Of a stretch of 64,000 bases of DNA, positions 55,611-63,949 are shown piece after piece. A program made the position numbers and the translations under genes. Below the pieces are notes generated by a model. The model had not been told where the DNA came from, ran no database searches, and saw only the letters and a list, made by a program, of their open reading frames with translations. How positions within the stretch are numbered: position 1 is the stretch's first letter; every line of letters begins with the position of its first letter. Source of the stretch: VRUE01 sp036271315 (GTDB taxonomy: Bacteria; Actinomycetota; Thermoleophilia; Solirubrobacterales; 70-9); the NCBI GenBank assembly GCA_036271315.1, contig DATBAV010000042.1, forward strand, positions 1 to 64,000, given 5' to 3'.

Positions 55611-56183
55611 TCACGTTCCTCGGGCGAGATCCCTGCCGACCAGGGCTACCGAAGTAAGCGTCCAGCCAGCAAAGATCAGGTCGATCCCGACCAGCAGCCC
55701 GATCGCCCAGTCGGCGCTGCTGGGGAACTTGGCGAGAACGAGGATGCCGACGAGCAGACCGGCGACGCCGCTGAGGCCGACCAGGCCGGCCCCTTCCTGG
55801 CCGCGAGCGGCGAAGGCGACGGCGATCCGGGTCAGGCCCATGAAGAGGAAGTAGATGCCCAGCACCAGGGTCAGCGTGAGCGTGCCGTTGTGCGGTTCGA
55901 CGATCAGCCAGAGCCCGACGATCACCGTCAGCAGCGCCCAGATCAGGCGCAGGACGACGCTGCCGATCGAGTGCGCCATGAAGGCGCCGGCGACCAGAAA
56001 GGCACCGGCGATGACGAGGATCCAACCGATGAAGATCGCGGTGCCGACCGAGGCGACCTCCGGCACGACGATCGCCACGCAGCCGATGAAGATCGCCACG
56101 ACCCCGACCGCCATCAGCGCCTTCCAGCTGCGCTTCAGGCCCTCGCGAATCTCCGGGTCCATCGTGGGAGTCCCCATCTCCAT
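55611..56183 (-). CDS. HdeD-family (DUF308) membrane protein
   Basis: A 190-residue membrane protein with six short helices (AIFIGWILVIAGAFLVAGAF; LTLVLGIYFLFMGLTRIA; AIGLLVGIDLIFAGWTLTS), the repeated two-by-three pattern of the HdeD/DUF308 family. HdeD in enterobacteria takes part in acid resistance; the function in actinobacteria is unknown. ATG at 56183; a second Met at codon 8 is possible. Confidence 0.88.
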   Translation of the reverse strand: MEMGTPTMDPEIREGLKRSWKALMAVGVVAIFIGCVAIVVPEVASVGTAIFIGWILVIAGAFLVAGAFMAHSIGSVVLRLIWALLTVIVGLWLIVEPHNGTLTLTLVLGIYFLFMGLTRIAVAFAARGQEGAGLVGLSGVAGLLVGILVLAKFPSSADWAIGLLVGIDLIFAGWTLTSVALVGRDLARGT

Positions 56184-56228
56184 GTGGCAACCCTAAGCCG
56201 CTATCCGGACGCTAGGCTCGGAACCCGC

Positions 56229-56301
56229 TCCGGGGTGGTGTAATCGGCCAGCACGCTTGGTTTTGGTCCAAGAAGAGAGGGTTCGAGTCCTTCCCCCGGA
56301 A
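56229..56301 (+). tRNA. tRNA-Gln (TTG)
   Basis: 73 nt. Acceptor TCCGGGG/CCCCGGA pairs fully, discriminator A. Anticodon arm CTTGG-TTTTGGT-CCAAG gives anticodon TTG. T-arm GGTTCGAGTCC. A tRNA-Gln beside glmU is also seen in Mycobacterium. Confidence 0.94.
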
Positions 56302-56315
56302 CTTTCGGGACCGTT

Positions 56316-57551
56316 TCAGTCTTCAGACGACCGCGGCACCTTGCCGGCTTCGGACCCCGGCTCCATCGCCGGGCCACGGGGCGAGGCGATGCCGAGGACG
56401 CGCATCGTTTTGAGTCCGAGGCCGAGCTTCTCGCGGCCCTCGGTGGCGGAGACGTCGTGGCCGCAGAGCTCTTTGACCCGCTCCAGTCGGTAGCGAATCG
56501 TGTGGCGGTGGGTGAAGAGTTGTTTGGCGGTGGCGGCGACGTTGCCGTCGTTGTCGAGGTAGGCCTCGACCGTGGTTACCAGCTCGGTCTCGTACTGCTC
56601 GTCGTAGGCGGCCAGGGGCGCGATCGTCTCGGCGTAGAAGCGCTCCAGCTCGCGCGGGTCCTCGCTCATCGCCGGCAGCAGCAGGCGGTAGGAGCCGGTG
56701 TCCTCGAAGGCGAGCACGGTGCGCCCCTCGGCCTCGCCGACGTTGACCGCGAGCCGCGCCTCGTTGCCGGCGCGGTAGAGGTCGACCGGGTCGGCGGCGT
56801 GGCGGCTGCGGCCGATCGTCAGGTGAAAGCCGGCAAGGCTGTCTTCCAGCTCGCGGGCGAGTCCGCTGGCGGCACGCTCGACGCGGGTGTCGTCCTCGGC
56901 CGGCACGATCACGGCGATCTCGGCCGCCTCCTCCCCATCGGGGCTGGCCAGGGCGCCGGGGGCGAGCGAGCGCAGCGCCCGCTGGGCCAGGGTCAGCACC
57001 CGGGCGCGCCACTCGCCGGTCTGAGCAGCGCGCGGCGCGGCGTGCAAGATCAGCACTCCAGCGCCGGCATCGAGGTTGGCGCCGAGCTCGGCGGCACGGG
57101 CGAGGATGTCGCCGCGGTCCGTCACCTCGCGCGCCAGCACGGCGGCGACGAAAGCGCCCGCGACCTCCTCGCTCTCCCACTCCGGCGAGCGCGAGCGCTC
57201 AAGCTCCAGGGCCAGCAGCGTCGTCACCATGCGGGCGATCATCGGCTCAGGCGGGGTCGAGCTGCGATAGCGCAGCTCGCCGACGGCGGAGTCCGCCACC
57301 CGCAACTCGACGCGGGTCACTCCCTCCCCTCCGGCAAGCAGCTTCCGCTCCTGGTCGGGCGAGGCGCCGGCTACCGCGAGCACGGCGCTGGAGCGGTCGA
57401 TCAGGGCAACGCTGGCGTCCAGCACTTTGGCCGCCGCGCGGGCGACCGCGGGCAGCCCGGCGCCCGATTCGACCGCCTCGGCGAGCGCGTCCAGAGTTCC
57501 TTCTTCCCGCGTGCTTGCAGGCGTTTTTGTCCCTTTGGAGGCGGCCGGCAT
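56316..57551 (-). CDS. PucR/CdaR-type transcriptional regulator
   Basis: A 411-residue regulator. The N-terminal ~270 residues contain a GAF-like sensor region (VARAAAKVLDASVALIDRSS) and a GGDEF-like PucR middle domain. The C-terminus holds the PucR HTH (VEAYLDNDGNVAATAKQLF, then THRHTIRYRLERV). Such proteins respond to metabolites, often purine or sugar-acid catabolism. It is on its own between tRNA-Gln and a small membrane gene, so its target is unclear. Confidence 0.9.
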   Translation of the reverse strand: MPAASKGTKTPASTREEGTLDALAEAVESGAGLPAVARAAAKVLDASVALIDRSSAVLAVAGASPDQERKLLAGGEGVTRVELRVADSAVGELRYRSSTPPEPMIARMVTTLLALELERSRSPEWESEEVAGAFVAAVLAREVTDRGDILARAAELGANLDAGAGVLILHAAPRAAQTGEWRARVLTLAQRALRSLAPGALASPDGEEAAEIAVIVPAEDDTRVERAASGLARELEDSLAGFHLTIGRSRHAADPVDLYRAGNEARLAVNVGEAEGRTVLAFEDTGSYRLLLPAMSEDPRELERFYAETIAPLAAYDEQYETELVTTVEAYLDNDGNVAATAKQLFTHRHTIRYRLERVKELCGHDVSATEGREKLGLGLKTMRVLGIASPRGPAMEPGSEAGKVPRSSED

Positions 57552-57647
57552 CGGCTCATTATCCCTAGAGAACGGCTACGCCCACTCGCGAATTTGCTTA
57601 CCGCTCAGCAAACGTGAGTCAGTTAGCCGCCGCGAACAGGGCAGTGG

Positions 57648-57914
57648 CTAGTGGCCGTGAAGGAAATTGACGATGTCGTTGTAGTAGTAGACGATCGCCA
57701 GGCCGATCACGACGCCGACCAGGACGAGGGCGGCGAGGACGAAGAGCGAGAGCACGCTGGCAGCGGCCTTCTCCCAGACTCGACCGTAGGAACTGAGCGC
57801 CGGCACCAGGATCAAGCCGACGAAGGCAACCAGGCTGACCAGCCCGGCAGCGCCGAACAGGAGGTACTCATTCTCGATCTTCTGCAGCGCTAGTGGCAAC
57901 AACACCGCGCCCAT
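57648..57914 (-). CDS. Small two-helix membrane protein
   Basis: An 88-residue membrane protein with two or three helices (YLLFGAAGLVSLVAFVGLI; LFVLAALVLVGVVIGLAIV). Its start overlaps the 3' end of the DedA-PAP2 gene by 47 bp, which suggests co-translation or a shorter true start. No family recognised. Confidence 0.7.
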   Translation of the reverse strand: MGAVLLPLALQKIENEYLLFGAAGLVSLVAFVGLILVPALSSYGRVWEKAAASVLSLFVLAALVLVGVVIGLAIVYYYNDIVNFLHGH

Positions 57915-59388
57915 TCTGCCGTACCGTCGTGACGGTCAGCGCCACGGCCGCGCAAAGCGAGAAGGACGCGGCGCCCAGCGCCCAGCCGGCGCTGACGTCG
58001 CTGAGGTAGTGAACACTGAGATAGACCCGCGAGAGACCGACCAGAGCGGTGAGGGCGATGCCGGCGATCACGACGAGCGCGCCGCGCGCCATGCCGGGCC
58101 GCAACCGCATCACGATCGTCACCGCCAGCCAGACGTAGAAGGTCGAGTAGGCGGCGTGGGCGCTGGGAAAGGAGGAGCCGGAGACGCCGATCAGGCCGTC
58201 GCCGGGCCGCGGCCGGTCGACCGCGTCCTTGATCTCGTGCACGCCGACGAAGATCAGCACAACGCCGCCGAGCAGGACGCCGAGCTCGGCCCAGCGCCGG
58301 CGCGCGATCAGCAGCACCGCGGCGACGAAAGCGAGTGAGCCGGTGAGTGCGCTGGAGCCCAGGTGGGTGAACACCTTGGCGAAGTGGGTCAGCCAGGCCG
58401 CCTGCAGCTTTTCGGCGATTTCGATCGCCGTGTTGTCGCCGGGAGTCGGGCCCGGTTCGCCATTGACGATCACCGTGTAGGCGACGAGGACGAAGAGGGC
58501 AACGGCGAAGACCGCCATCAGCGAGGTGAACTCGAGCCCGAAGGTGCCGCCCGGCGTCACCCGCTCCCAGAGGAACTGCAGCTGCGGGTGGAAGCGACGC
58601 GTAAGCACGACCAGCCAGCGAGTCGCCGCGTGCTGCTCCATCCAGGCCACGACCCGGCGCCTGTTCTCCTCGACCCGCAGGAAGCGGACCGCGGTGACGA
58701 CGACGACGATCACGACGATCGTCGTCGCCAGCACGAAGGCGCCGCGGCCGGCGTACTTGGCGGCGCTCTCGATGCTGCGCGAGAAGAAGTAGCCGACCAG
58801 GATGTGGGCGCTGGCCCAGAGCCCGGTGCCGAGGATGCTGTAGGGGACAAAGGCGCGGTAGCGCATGCCCGAGCTACCGGCGATGAAGGGGGCGAAGGCG
58901 CGCACGAGGCTGATGAAGCGGCCGATGAAGATCGTCTTGCCGCCGTGGCGGGAGAAGTAGTCCTCGACCCTTTCGAAGCGCTCGTGGCCAATGCCGAAGC
59001 GGGGGCCGTTTTTGAGCACGAACTCGCGGCCGAGGCGGCGGCCGATGAAGAAGCTGGTCGTGTCGCCGAGCCAGGCCGAGAACCAGGCAATCGCGATCAG
59101 CAGGTAGATGTCGATCGCGCCCTGCCCGGCGACGGCGCCGCCGAGCAGCATCACGGTCTCGCCGGGGACGATGAGGCCGACGAAGGCGCCGGTCTCGGCG
59201 AAGGCGAAGGCGCCGACGATCAGGTAGGTCCAGGCGCCGAGCGCGTTGGAGAGGTCTTCGAGCAGGCTCTGCAGGTCGAGGTGGCCGAGCTGGCGGCTGA
59301 TCAGGTAGTAGCCACCGGCGACGACCAAGACCGCGACCGCGATCAGCAGGCGTTTGCGGTTGCCGCCCCCCTCGCCCGGAAGCTTCAC
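57868..59388 (-). CDS. DedA-family protein fused to PAP2 phosphatase
   Basis: A 506-residue fusion. Residues ~40-220 form a DedA/SNARE-associated membrane domain (FVGLIVPGETVMLLGGAVA; FIGRFISLVRAFAPFIAGSS), a family that includes polyprenyl-phosphate and phospholipid scramblases. Residues ~290-490 form a PAP2 domain with all three signatures: KDAVDRPRPG, FPSAHA and SRVYLSVHYLSDVSAG. The pair could flip a lipid phosphate and dephosphorylate it outside, for example undecaprenyl pyrophosphate recycling. Stop codon overlaps the small membrane gene. Confidence 0.9.
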   Translation of the reverse strand: MKLPGEGGGNRKRLLIAVAVLVVAGGYYLISRQLGHLDLQSLLEDLSNALGAWTYLIVGAFAFAETGAFVGLIVPGETVMLLGGAVAGQGAIDIYLLIAIAWFSAWLGDTTSFFIGRRLGREFVLKNGPRFGIGHERFERVEDYFSRHGGKTIFIGRFISLVRAFAPFIAGSSGMRYRAFVPYSILGTGLWASAHILVGYFFSRSIESAAKYAGRGAFVLATTIVVIVVVVTAVRFLRVEENRRRVVAWMEQHAATRWLVVLTRRFHPQLQFLWERVTPGGTFGLEFTSLMAVFAVALFVLVAYTVIVNGEPGPTPGDNTAIEIAEKLQAAWLTHFAKVFTHLGSSALTGSLAFVAAVLLIARRRWAELGVLLGGVVLIFVGVHEIKDAVDRPRPGDGLIGVSGSSFPSAHAAYSTFYVWLAVTIVMRLRPGMARGALVVIAGIALTALVGLSRVYLSVHYLSDVSAGWALGAASFSLCAAVALTVTTVRQNGRGVVATSAAEDRE

Positions 59389-60239
59389 GCCGCGAGCCCC
59401 GGTTTCGCGCTCGGCGCCTGACCGGCCTCGCAGACGATCGCATCGTCGCGGGCGAGTGCCTCCGCCGCCTCCCGGGCCGCCGCCAGGCTCTCGAAGAGCC
59501 CGAAAGCGGTGGGGCCGGAGCCGGTGAGCAGCGCGTGCGGTGCGCCGGCATCGCGCAGGGCGTCGAGGGCGGCCCCGATATCCGGCCGCAGCGAGCGCGC
59601 CGCCGGCTCGAGGTCGTTGACGAGCAGCTCCGGGTAGGCGAGCGGCGAGGCGCCCGCCCCGGCCACAGAGCGCAGGCGCCCCTCCAGCCCCTCCAGCTCC
59701 TCGCTACCGCGGCCGAGTCCGAGGCGATCCGCCTCGGCGAAGACGTCAGCGGTGTCGAGTCCGCCGCCGCCGGGCAGCAGGACCACCGCGTGCGGTTTTG
59801 GCTCAGGCAGATGCTCGACGCTCTCCCCCGCCCCCCGCACCAGGGAAAGGGCCGGCGTCAGCTGCGAGGGCACGTCGGCACCGAGCGCGGCGGCGATCCG
59901 CTCCAAGTCGGCGATCTCGCCGGCCGCGAGCCGCAGCACCGCGGCGGCGTCGGCGCTGCCGCCGCCGAGGCCGGCGGCGACCGGCGTCCTCTTCTCGATC
60001 TCGATCCGCAACGGCGGGCTCCCCCAACCGTGCTCGCGCAGCGCCTGCAACGCTTGCAGCGCCAGGTTCTCGCCCTCGACCCCCGCGCAGATCACCTCGT
60101 CCTCGGCTGCCTCGCTCACCTCGATCAGGTCGCCGAGCGCCAGCGGCTCGAACAGCGAGCAGAGCTCGTGCAGGCCGTCGGCGCGGCGGGCGCCGAGGTA
60201 GAGACAGAGGTTGAGCTTGGCCGGAGCAGAGATCCGCAA
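59385..60239 (-). CDS. ispE: 4-diphosphocytidyl-2-C-methyl-D-erythritol kinase
   Basis: A 284-residue GHMP kinase of the MEP isoprenoid pathway. Marks are the N-terminal ISAPAKLNLCLYLGARRADG, the ATP-binding glycine-rich loop PVAAGLGGGSADAAAVLRLA and the C-terminal LTGSGPTAFGLFES. It overlaps the DedA-PAP2 start by 4 bp. Its ATG abuts hairpin copy 3, which separates it from rsmA; in other actinobacteria rsmA and ispE are directly joined. Confidence 0.96.
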   Translation of the reverse strand: MRISAPAKLNLCLYLGARRADGLHELCSLFEPLALGDLIEVSEAAEDEVICAGVEGENLALQALQALREHGWGSPPLRIEIEKRTPVAAGLGGGSADAAAVLRLAAGEIADLERIAAALGADVPSQLTPALSLVRGAGESVEHLPEPKPHAVVLLPGGGGLDTADVFAEADRLGLGRGSEELEGLEGRLRSVAGAGASPLAYPELLVNDLEPAARSLRPDIGAALDALRDAGAPHALLTGSGPTAFGLFESLAAAREAAEALARDDAIVCEAGQAPSAKPGLAA

Positions 60240-60354
60240 GGGGCCTATCCCGGTAGGGGTTCCACTTAACTTTTTCGGTCGAGTGGAAGTTGTCTACCGT
60301 GGGCGGGGTTGGCGAAAAAGTACAAGACGTTCCACCCCTACCGGGATAGGCCCC
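60240..60354 (+). repeat. Covarying hairpin element, copy 3
   Basis: A 115-bp foldback with a perfect 20-bp outer stem (GGGGCCTATCCCGGTAGGGG / complement) and the shared inner arms (ACTTTTTCG/CGAAAAAGT, CTTA and CAAGACGTTC flanks). The right arm encodes the last residues GLSR and TAG stop of rsmA. It fills the whole gap between rsmA and ispE, both leftward, so it would be transcribed in the shared mRNA. Confidence 0.9.
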
Positions 60355-61096
60355 TGGCCAATGCTCGGAACTCGTTGGGAGAGAGTTGCTCGGCGCGGCT
60401 GTCCGCTGGCAGTCCGAGCGCCTCGAGCGCAGATCTGATCGCCTCCATCGAGCCCGGCCGCACATGCTCGACCGAGCGCGCCAGCGCCTTGCGACGGTGG
60501 GCGAAGGCCGCCCGGACCAGCTCGCGCGTCGCCTGGTCGGCGCCCGGGCCGGTGCGGCGCAGAGCGAGGATCGCCGAGTCCACCCGCGGCCGTGGGCGGA
60601 AGACGGCCGGGTCGACCTTGCGCAGCAGGCGCACCTCGCAGGCGAGCTGGGCGAGCACGCTCGGCGACCCGTAGGTGCGGTTGCCCGGCGCCGCGCGCAG
60701 CCGGTCGGCGATCTCGCGCTGCACCATCACGGTCCACGAACGCAGCGAGGGCAGCTGCTCGATCGTGCGCAGGATCACCGGGGTCGCCACCGAGTAGGGG
60801 AGGTTGGAGACGACCACCGTCGGCACCGGCCGCAGGGCGCCGAGGTCGATCCGCATCGCATCCGCCCAATGCAGGCTGACGTTGGGTCGGGCGGCCAGGG
60901 GCTCGAGCGCCTCGGCCAGGCCCCGATCGAGCTCGACCGAGTGCAGGTGGGCAACGACCTCGGCGAGCCGTTCGCTCAGCACCCCTTCCCCCGCACCGAC
61001 CTCGAGCACCACGTCGTCGGGGCGCAGCTCGGCGTCGCGGACGATCGCGTCGAGCAGGTTCGGGTCGGAGAGGAAGTTCTGCCCGAGGCGGACCAC
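60338..61096 (-). CDS. rsmA: 16S rRNA dimethyladenosine transferase KsgA/RsmA
   Basis: A 252-residue rRNA adenine dimethyltransferase that modifies A1518/A1519. Marks are RLGQNFLSDPNLLDAIV, motif I VLEVGAGEGVLSERLA, the catalytic VVVSNLPYSVATPVIL and FRPRPRVDSAILAL. GTG start, 2 bp after the tatD stop. The C-terminal codons are formed by the hairpin arm. Confidence 0.96.
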   Translation of the reverse strand: MVRLGQNFLSDPNLLDAIVRDAELRPDDVVLEVGAGEGVLSERLAEVVAHLHSVELDRGLAEALEPLAARPNVSLHWADAMRIDLGALRPVPTVVVSNLPYSVATPVILRTIEQLPSLRSWTVMVQREIADRLRAAPGNRTYGSPSVLAQLACEVRLLRKVDPAVFRPRPRVDSAILALRRTGPGADQATRELVRAAFAHRRKALARSVEHVRPGSMEAIRSALEALGLPADSRAEQLSPNEFRALARGLSR

Positions 61097-61098
61097 CT

Positions 61099-61869
61099 CT
61101 ACCAGCCGAAGAGCGCCCGAGCGTTCGCCTCGACCGTGCGCTCGAGCTCGGCGTAAGAGACGCCGCGAACGTCGGCGAGCGCCTCGGCGGTGGAGACCAC
61201 GTAGGCCGGCTCGTTGGGCTTGCCGCGCATCGGCTGCGGCGCCAGGTAGGGCGCATCGGTCTCGACCAGGATGAGCTCGTCAGGCAGCTTGGTGGCCGCT
61301 TCGCGCAGCTCCTCGGCGCTGGGAAAGGTGACGATGCCGGAGAAGGAGCAGTACCAGCCGCGATCGATTGCGTCCTGGACTCGCCAGGGAGCGAGGAAGC
61401 AGTGGAGGATCACGGCGACGCCATCGCCGCGCCGGTCGAGGATCTCGAAGACGTCGTCGACGGCGCCGGTCTCGCCCTCGGGATCGCGGGCGTGGATGAC
61501 GATCGGCAGGTCGCGCTCGCGGGCGATCTCGATCTGGGCTTCGAAGGCCCGGTGCTGGTCCGCCTTGCTGGCCGTCTCGCGGTAGTAGTCGATCCCGCTC
61601 TCGCCGATCGCCCGCACCTTCTCGTTCTCAGTGGCCAGGCGGGCGATCTCCGCGGCCCGCGCGTCGTCGAAGCCGGCGGCCTCGGTCGGGTGACAGCCGA
61701 CCGAGGCGAAGACGCTGTCGTAGCGTTCGCTGGCAGCGACCGCGGTGAGGTTCGTCTCGGCGTCGAGGCCGACGTTGAGCATCCGTCCCACCCCCGCCTC
61801 GACCGCCGACGCGACCACCTCGCTCTCGGGCCGCTCGCAGAGAAAGAGGTGGGTGTGGGAATCGATCAC
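61099..61869 (-). CDS. tatD: TatD-family metal-dependent DNase
   Basis: A 256-residue TIM-barrel hydrolase. Metal ligands are visible in VIDSHTHLFLC, GESGIDYYRETASKADQHRA, PIVIHARDPEGET, VILHCFLAPW and LVETDAPYLAPQPMRGKPNE. It degrades DNA 3' ends or acts in quality control. The GTG at 61869 gives the family N-terminus. It heads the tatD-rsmA-ispE operon, a conserved actinobacterial arrangement. Confidence 0.94.
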   Translation of the reverse strand: MIDSHTHLFLCERPESEVVASAVEAGVGRMLNVGLDAETNLTAVAASERYDSVFASVGCHPTEAAGFDDARAAEIARLATENEKVRAIGESGIDYYRETASKADQHRAFEAQIEIARERDLPIVIHARDPEGETGAVDDVFEILDRRGDGVAVILHCFLAPWRVQDAIDRGWYCSFSGIVTFPSAEELREAATKLPDELILVETDAPYLAPQPMRGKPNEPAYVVSTAEALADVRGVSYAELERTVEANARALFGW

Positions 61870-61891
61870 CGAACGCAGTCTAAGAACGGCG

Positions 61892-61923
61892 ACGGCCCGC
61901 GCGCCCTGAGGCACGCGGGCCGT
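61892..61923. terminator. Terminator between secreted-protein gene and tatD
   Basis: ACGGCCCGCG pairs with CGCGGGCCGT over 10 bp (12-nt loop), followed by TGGTTTT on the plus strand. Leftward it would end transcription from the gene at 61965 before tatD. Confidence 0.7.
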
Positions 61924-61964
61924 TGGTTTTCAGAGAGGGGTTGGGTCCCGTTAGTTCGTGCTGA

Positions 61965-62630
61965 CTAGGGAGTGCCGCAGCCGAGCGGCGGCAGGTCGGC
62001 CGGCAGTGTCGGGATGACGAGCAGGCCAAGCGCTTCCAGGGCGGAGCTGAGGCCGAGGTTTTCGACCACACCGGAGATCAGGTTGATCTGTTCGGCCAGT
62101 TCTTCGTTCTGGGTGCAGAGCGAGCTGACCAGCGGTAGGGCGTCCACCGTTTCGGTCAGATCGGTGTTGTTCAGCCCTTTGACCGTGTTGACCGCGCCGA
62201 GCAGGTCGCCTTTGGTGAGCCCGCCGAGGACTTCTTCGAGGCCGTCGATCTTGAGGTTGAGCGAGGCGACCTGGGTTTTCAGGGCGACTTCGCCAGGGCT
62301 AGGGGTGCCGTCGGTTCCGGCCTGTCCCTGCTGACCACTGCCAGACGAGCCGTTCTGGCCGGAACTACCGGACTGGCCGTTCTGGCCGGTGGCGCTCCAG
62401 ACGACCTTGCGCTCGCCGCGCTTGCAGCGCGCCTTGGCCGCGACAACCCGCAGGTTGCCCTTCGGCTTGCCCTTGACCCGGTAACAGGCGTGGATCGTGC
62501 CGTCCTTGCCCACGGGGGACGCAGCGGAGGCGCTTCCGCCAAGAGCCGCCAGCAGCATTGCTGCCGCCGCCAGCGCTACGAAGATGAATCGTGCTTTCAG
62601 TCCTGCCTGAGGTACGGCGTATGAGTTCAT
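61965..62630 (-). CDS. Secreted protein with Gly/Ser/Gln linker
   Basis: A 221-residue secreted protein. A signal peptide (FIFVALAAAAMLLAALGG) is followed by DGTIHACYRVKGKPKGNLRV with paired cysteines, a module common in secreted Solirubrobacterales-type proteins, often before collagen-like tails. A flexible linker of Gly, Ser, Gln and Asn follows (GSSGQNGSSGSGQQGQAG), then helical segments and a final CGTP. Function unknown; probably extracellular and structural. Confidence 0.78.
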   Translation of the reverse strand: MNSYAVPQAGLKARFIFVALAAAAMLLAALGGSASAASPVGKDGTIHACYRVKGKPKGNLRVVAAKARCKRGERKVVWSATGQNGQSGSSGQNGSSGSGQQGQAGTDGTPSPGEVALKTQVASLNLKIDGLEEVLGGLTKGDLLGAVNTVKGLNNTDLTETVDALPLVSSLCTQNEELAEQINLISGVVENLGLSSALEALGLLVIPTLPADLPPLGCGTP

Positions 62631-62773
62631 GATCGGAACTTCGGCAAAGTTTTCGCTGAATACAAGTAATGCAATTGTTTGATCGACAGAAGCAGTACTT
62701 AAAATTAAGTAGTTTATAGTGAAATTAATGAGTAATCAATAAACAAATTGTTTCTCACGTAGGCTTTCCGCCC
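62631..62773. promoter_or_regulatory. AT-rich divergent promoter region
   Basis: This gap between two divergent genes is far more AT-rich than anything else in the window. It contains ACTTAA-AA-TTAAGT (62697-62710) and a spaced inverted repeat CAATTGTTT / AAACAAATTG. It probably holds both promoters and a regulator or nucleoid-protein site. Confidence 0.55.
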
Positions 62774-63949
62774 GTGGCCGACTTCGCCGACTACTACCGC
62801 CAGATCTATGTCCTCGGCCTCGGCGGGGAGACCCCGAGCGTGCCCGTCTCTGTCGCCGAACTGGAGCGCCTCGCCGCCGAGACGATGGACGAGCGCGCCG
62901 CCAACTACGTATTTGCCGGCGCCGGCAGCGAGGGCACGATGGACGCCAACCGCGAGGCCTTCCGGCGGCGGCAGATCGTGCCGCGGATGCTGCGCGACGT
63001 CTCCTCGCGCGATCTCTCAACCTCCCTGCTGGGCACGGCGATGCCGGCACCGCTGCTGCTGGCGCCGATCGGGGTGCAGAAGGTCGTCCACCCCGACGGC
63101 GAGCTTGCAACCGCCCGGGCGGCGGCGGCCCTCGGCCTACCGATGATCGCCAGCACCAACTCCCACTTCACGCTCGAGGAGATCGCCGAGGCGGGCGGTG
63201 ACGCGCCGCGCTGGTTCCAGCTCTACTGGCCCAACGACCGCGCCATCGCCGCCAGCTTCGTCGGCCGCGCCGAGTCGGCCGGCTACGGGGCGATCGTGCT
63301 CACCGTCGACACCTTCGTCCCGGGTTGGAAGCCGCGTGACCTGCAGCAGGCCTGGCTGCCCTTCCTCAACGGCATGGGGGTCGCCAACTACTTCCAGGAC
63401 CCGGTCTTCCGCGAAGGCCTCGAGAAGCCGCCGGAGGAGGACGTCGGCGGCGCCACCGGCCACTTCCTCGGCGTCCAGGCCAACCCCGCGCTGAGCTGGG
63501 ACGACCTCGCTTGGCTACGCGAGCAGACCGAGTTGCCGATCGTGATCAAGGGGATCCAGCACCCCGACGACGCACGCGAGGCGGCGGCCCGCGGCATCGA
63601 CGGCGTGATCGTCTCCAACCACGGCGGCCGCCAGGTCGACGGCGCGATCGGCGCGCTGGACGTACTGCCGGCGATCGCCGAGGCTGCCGACGACGAGCTC
63701 GCGGTCCTCTTCGACAGCGGCGTGCGCAGCGGCAGCGACGCGATCAAGGCGCTCGCCCTCGGCGCCGACGCCGTCTGCCTCGGCCGCCCCTATATCTGGG
63801 GCCTCGCCCTGGAGGGTCAACAGGGAGTCGAAACCGTGCTCAAGATGGTGCTGGCCGAGCTCGACCTGACGCTGGCGCTCTGTGGGTACACCGAGCCCAG
63901 CCAACTGGGCCCGGACGCGCTCTCTGAGACCCCGGACCTATCCCGGTAG
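62774..63949 (+). CDS. FMN-dependent L-2-hydroxyacid oxidase (lactate oxidase-like)
   Basis: A 391-residue FMN-dependent alpha-hydroxyacid dehydrogenase/oxidase, close in length to lactate 2-monooxygenase. Marks are LLLAPIGVQKVVHPDGELAT, FQLYWPNDRAIAAS, the active-site lysine in LPIVIKGIQHPDDA, and the substrate-binding IVSNHGGRQVDGAIGALD. It oxidises L-lactate or a related acid to the 2-oxo acid. GTG start. The last residues DLSR and TAG stop are the left arm of hairpin copy 4. Confidence 0.9.
   Translation: MADFADYYRQIYVLGLGGETPSVPVSVAELERLAAETMDERAANYVFAGAGSEGTMDANREAFRRRQIVPRMLRDVSSRDLSTSLLGTAMPAPLLLAPIGVQKVVHPDGELATARAAAALGLPMIASTNSHFTLEEIAEAGGDAPRWFQLYWPNDRAIAASFVGRAESAGYGAIVLTVDTFVPGWKPRDLQQAWLPFLNGMGVANYFQDPVFREGLEKPPEEDVGGATGHFLGVQANPALSWDDLAWLREQTELPIVIKGIQHPDDAREAAARGIDGVIVSNHGGRQVDGAIGALDVLPAIAEAADDELAVLFDSGVRSGSDAIKALALGADAVCLGRPYIWGLALEGQQGVETVLKMVLAELDLTLALCGYTEPSQLGPDALSETPDLSR

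Noticed and set aside
58009..59421. Aspartate/glycine-rich plus-strand frames opposite the DedA-PAP2 gene
   Set aside because: Mirror of membrane-protein codons; the minus strand carries full DedA and PAP2 signatures.
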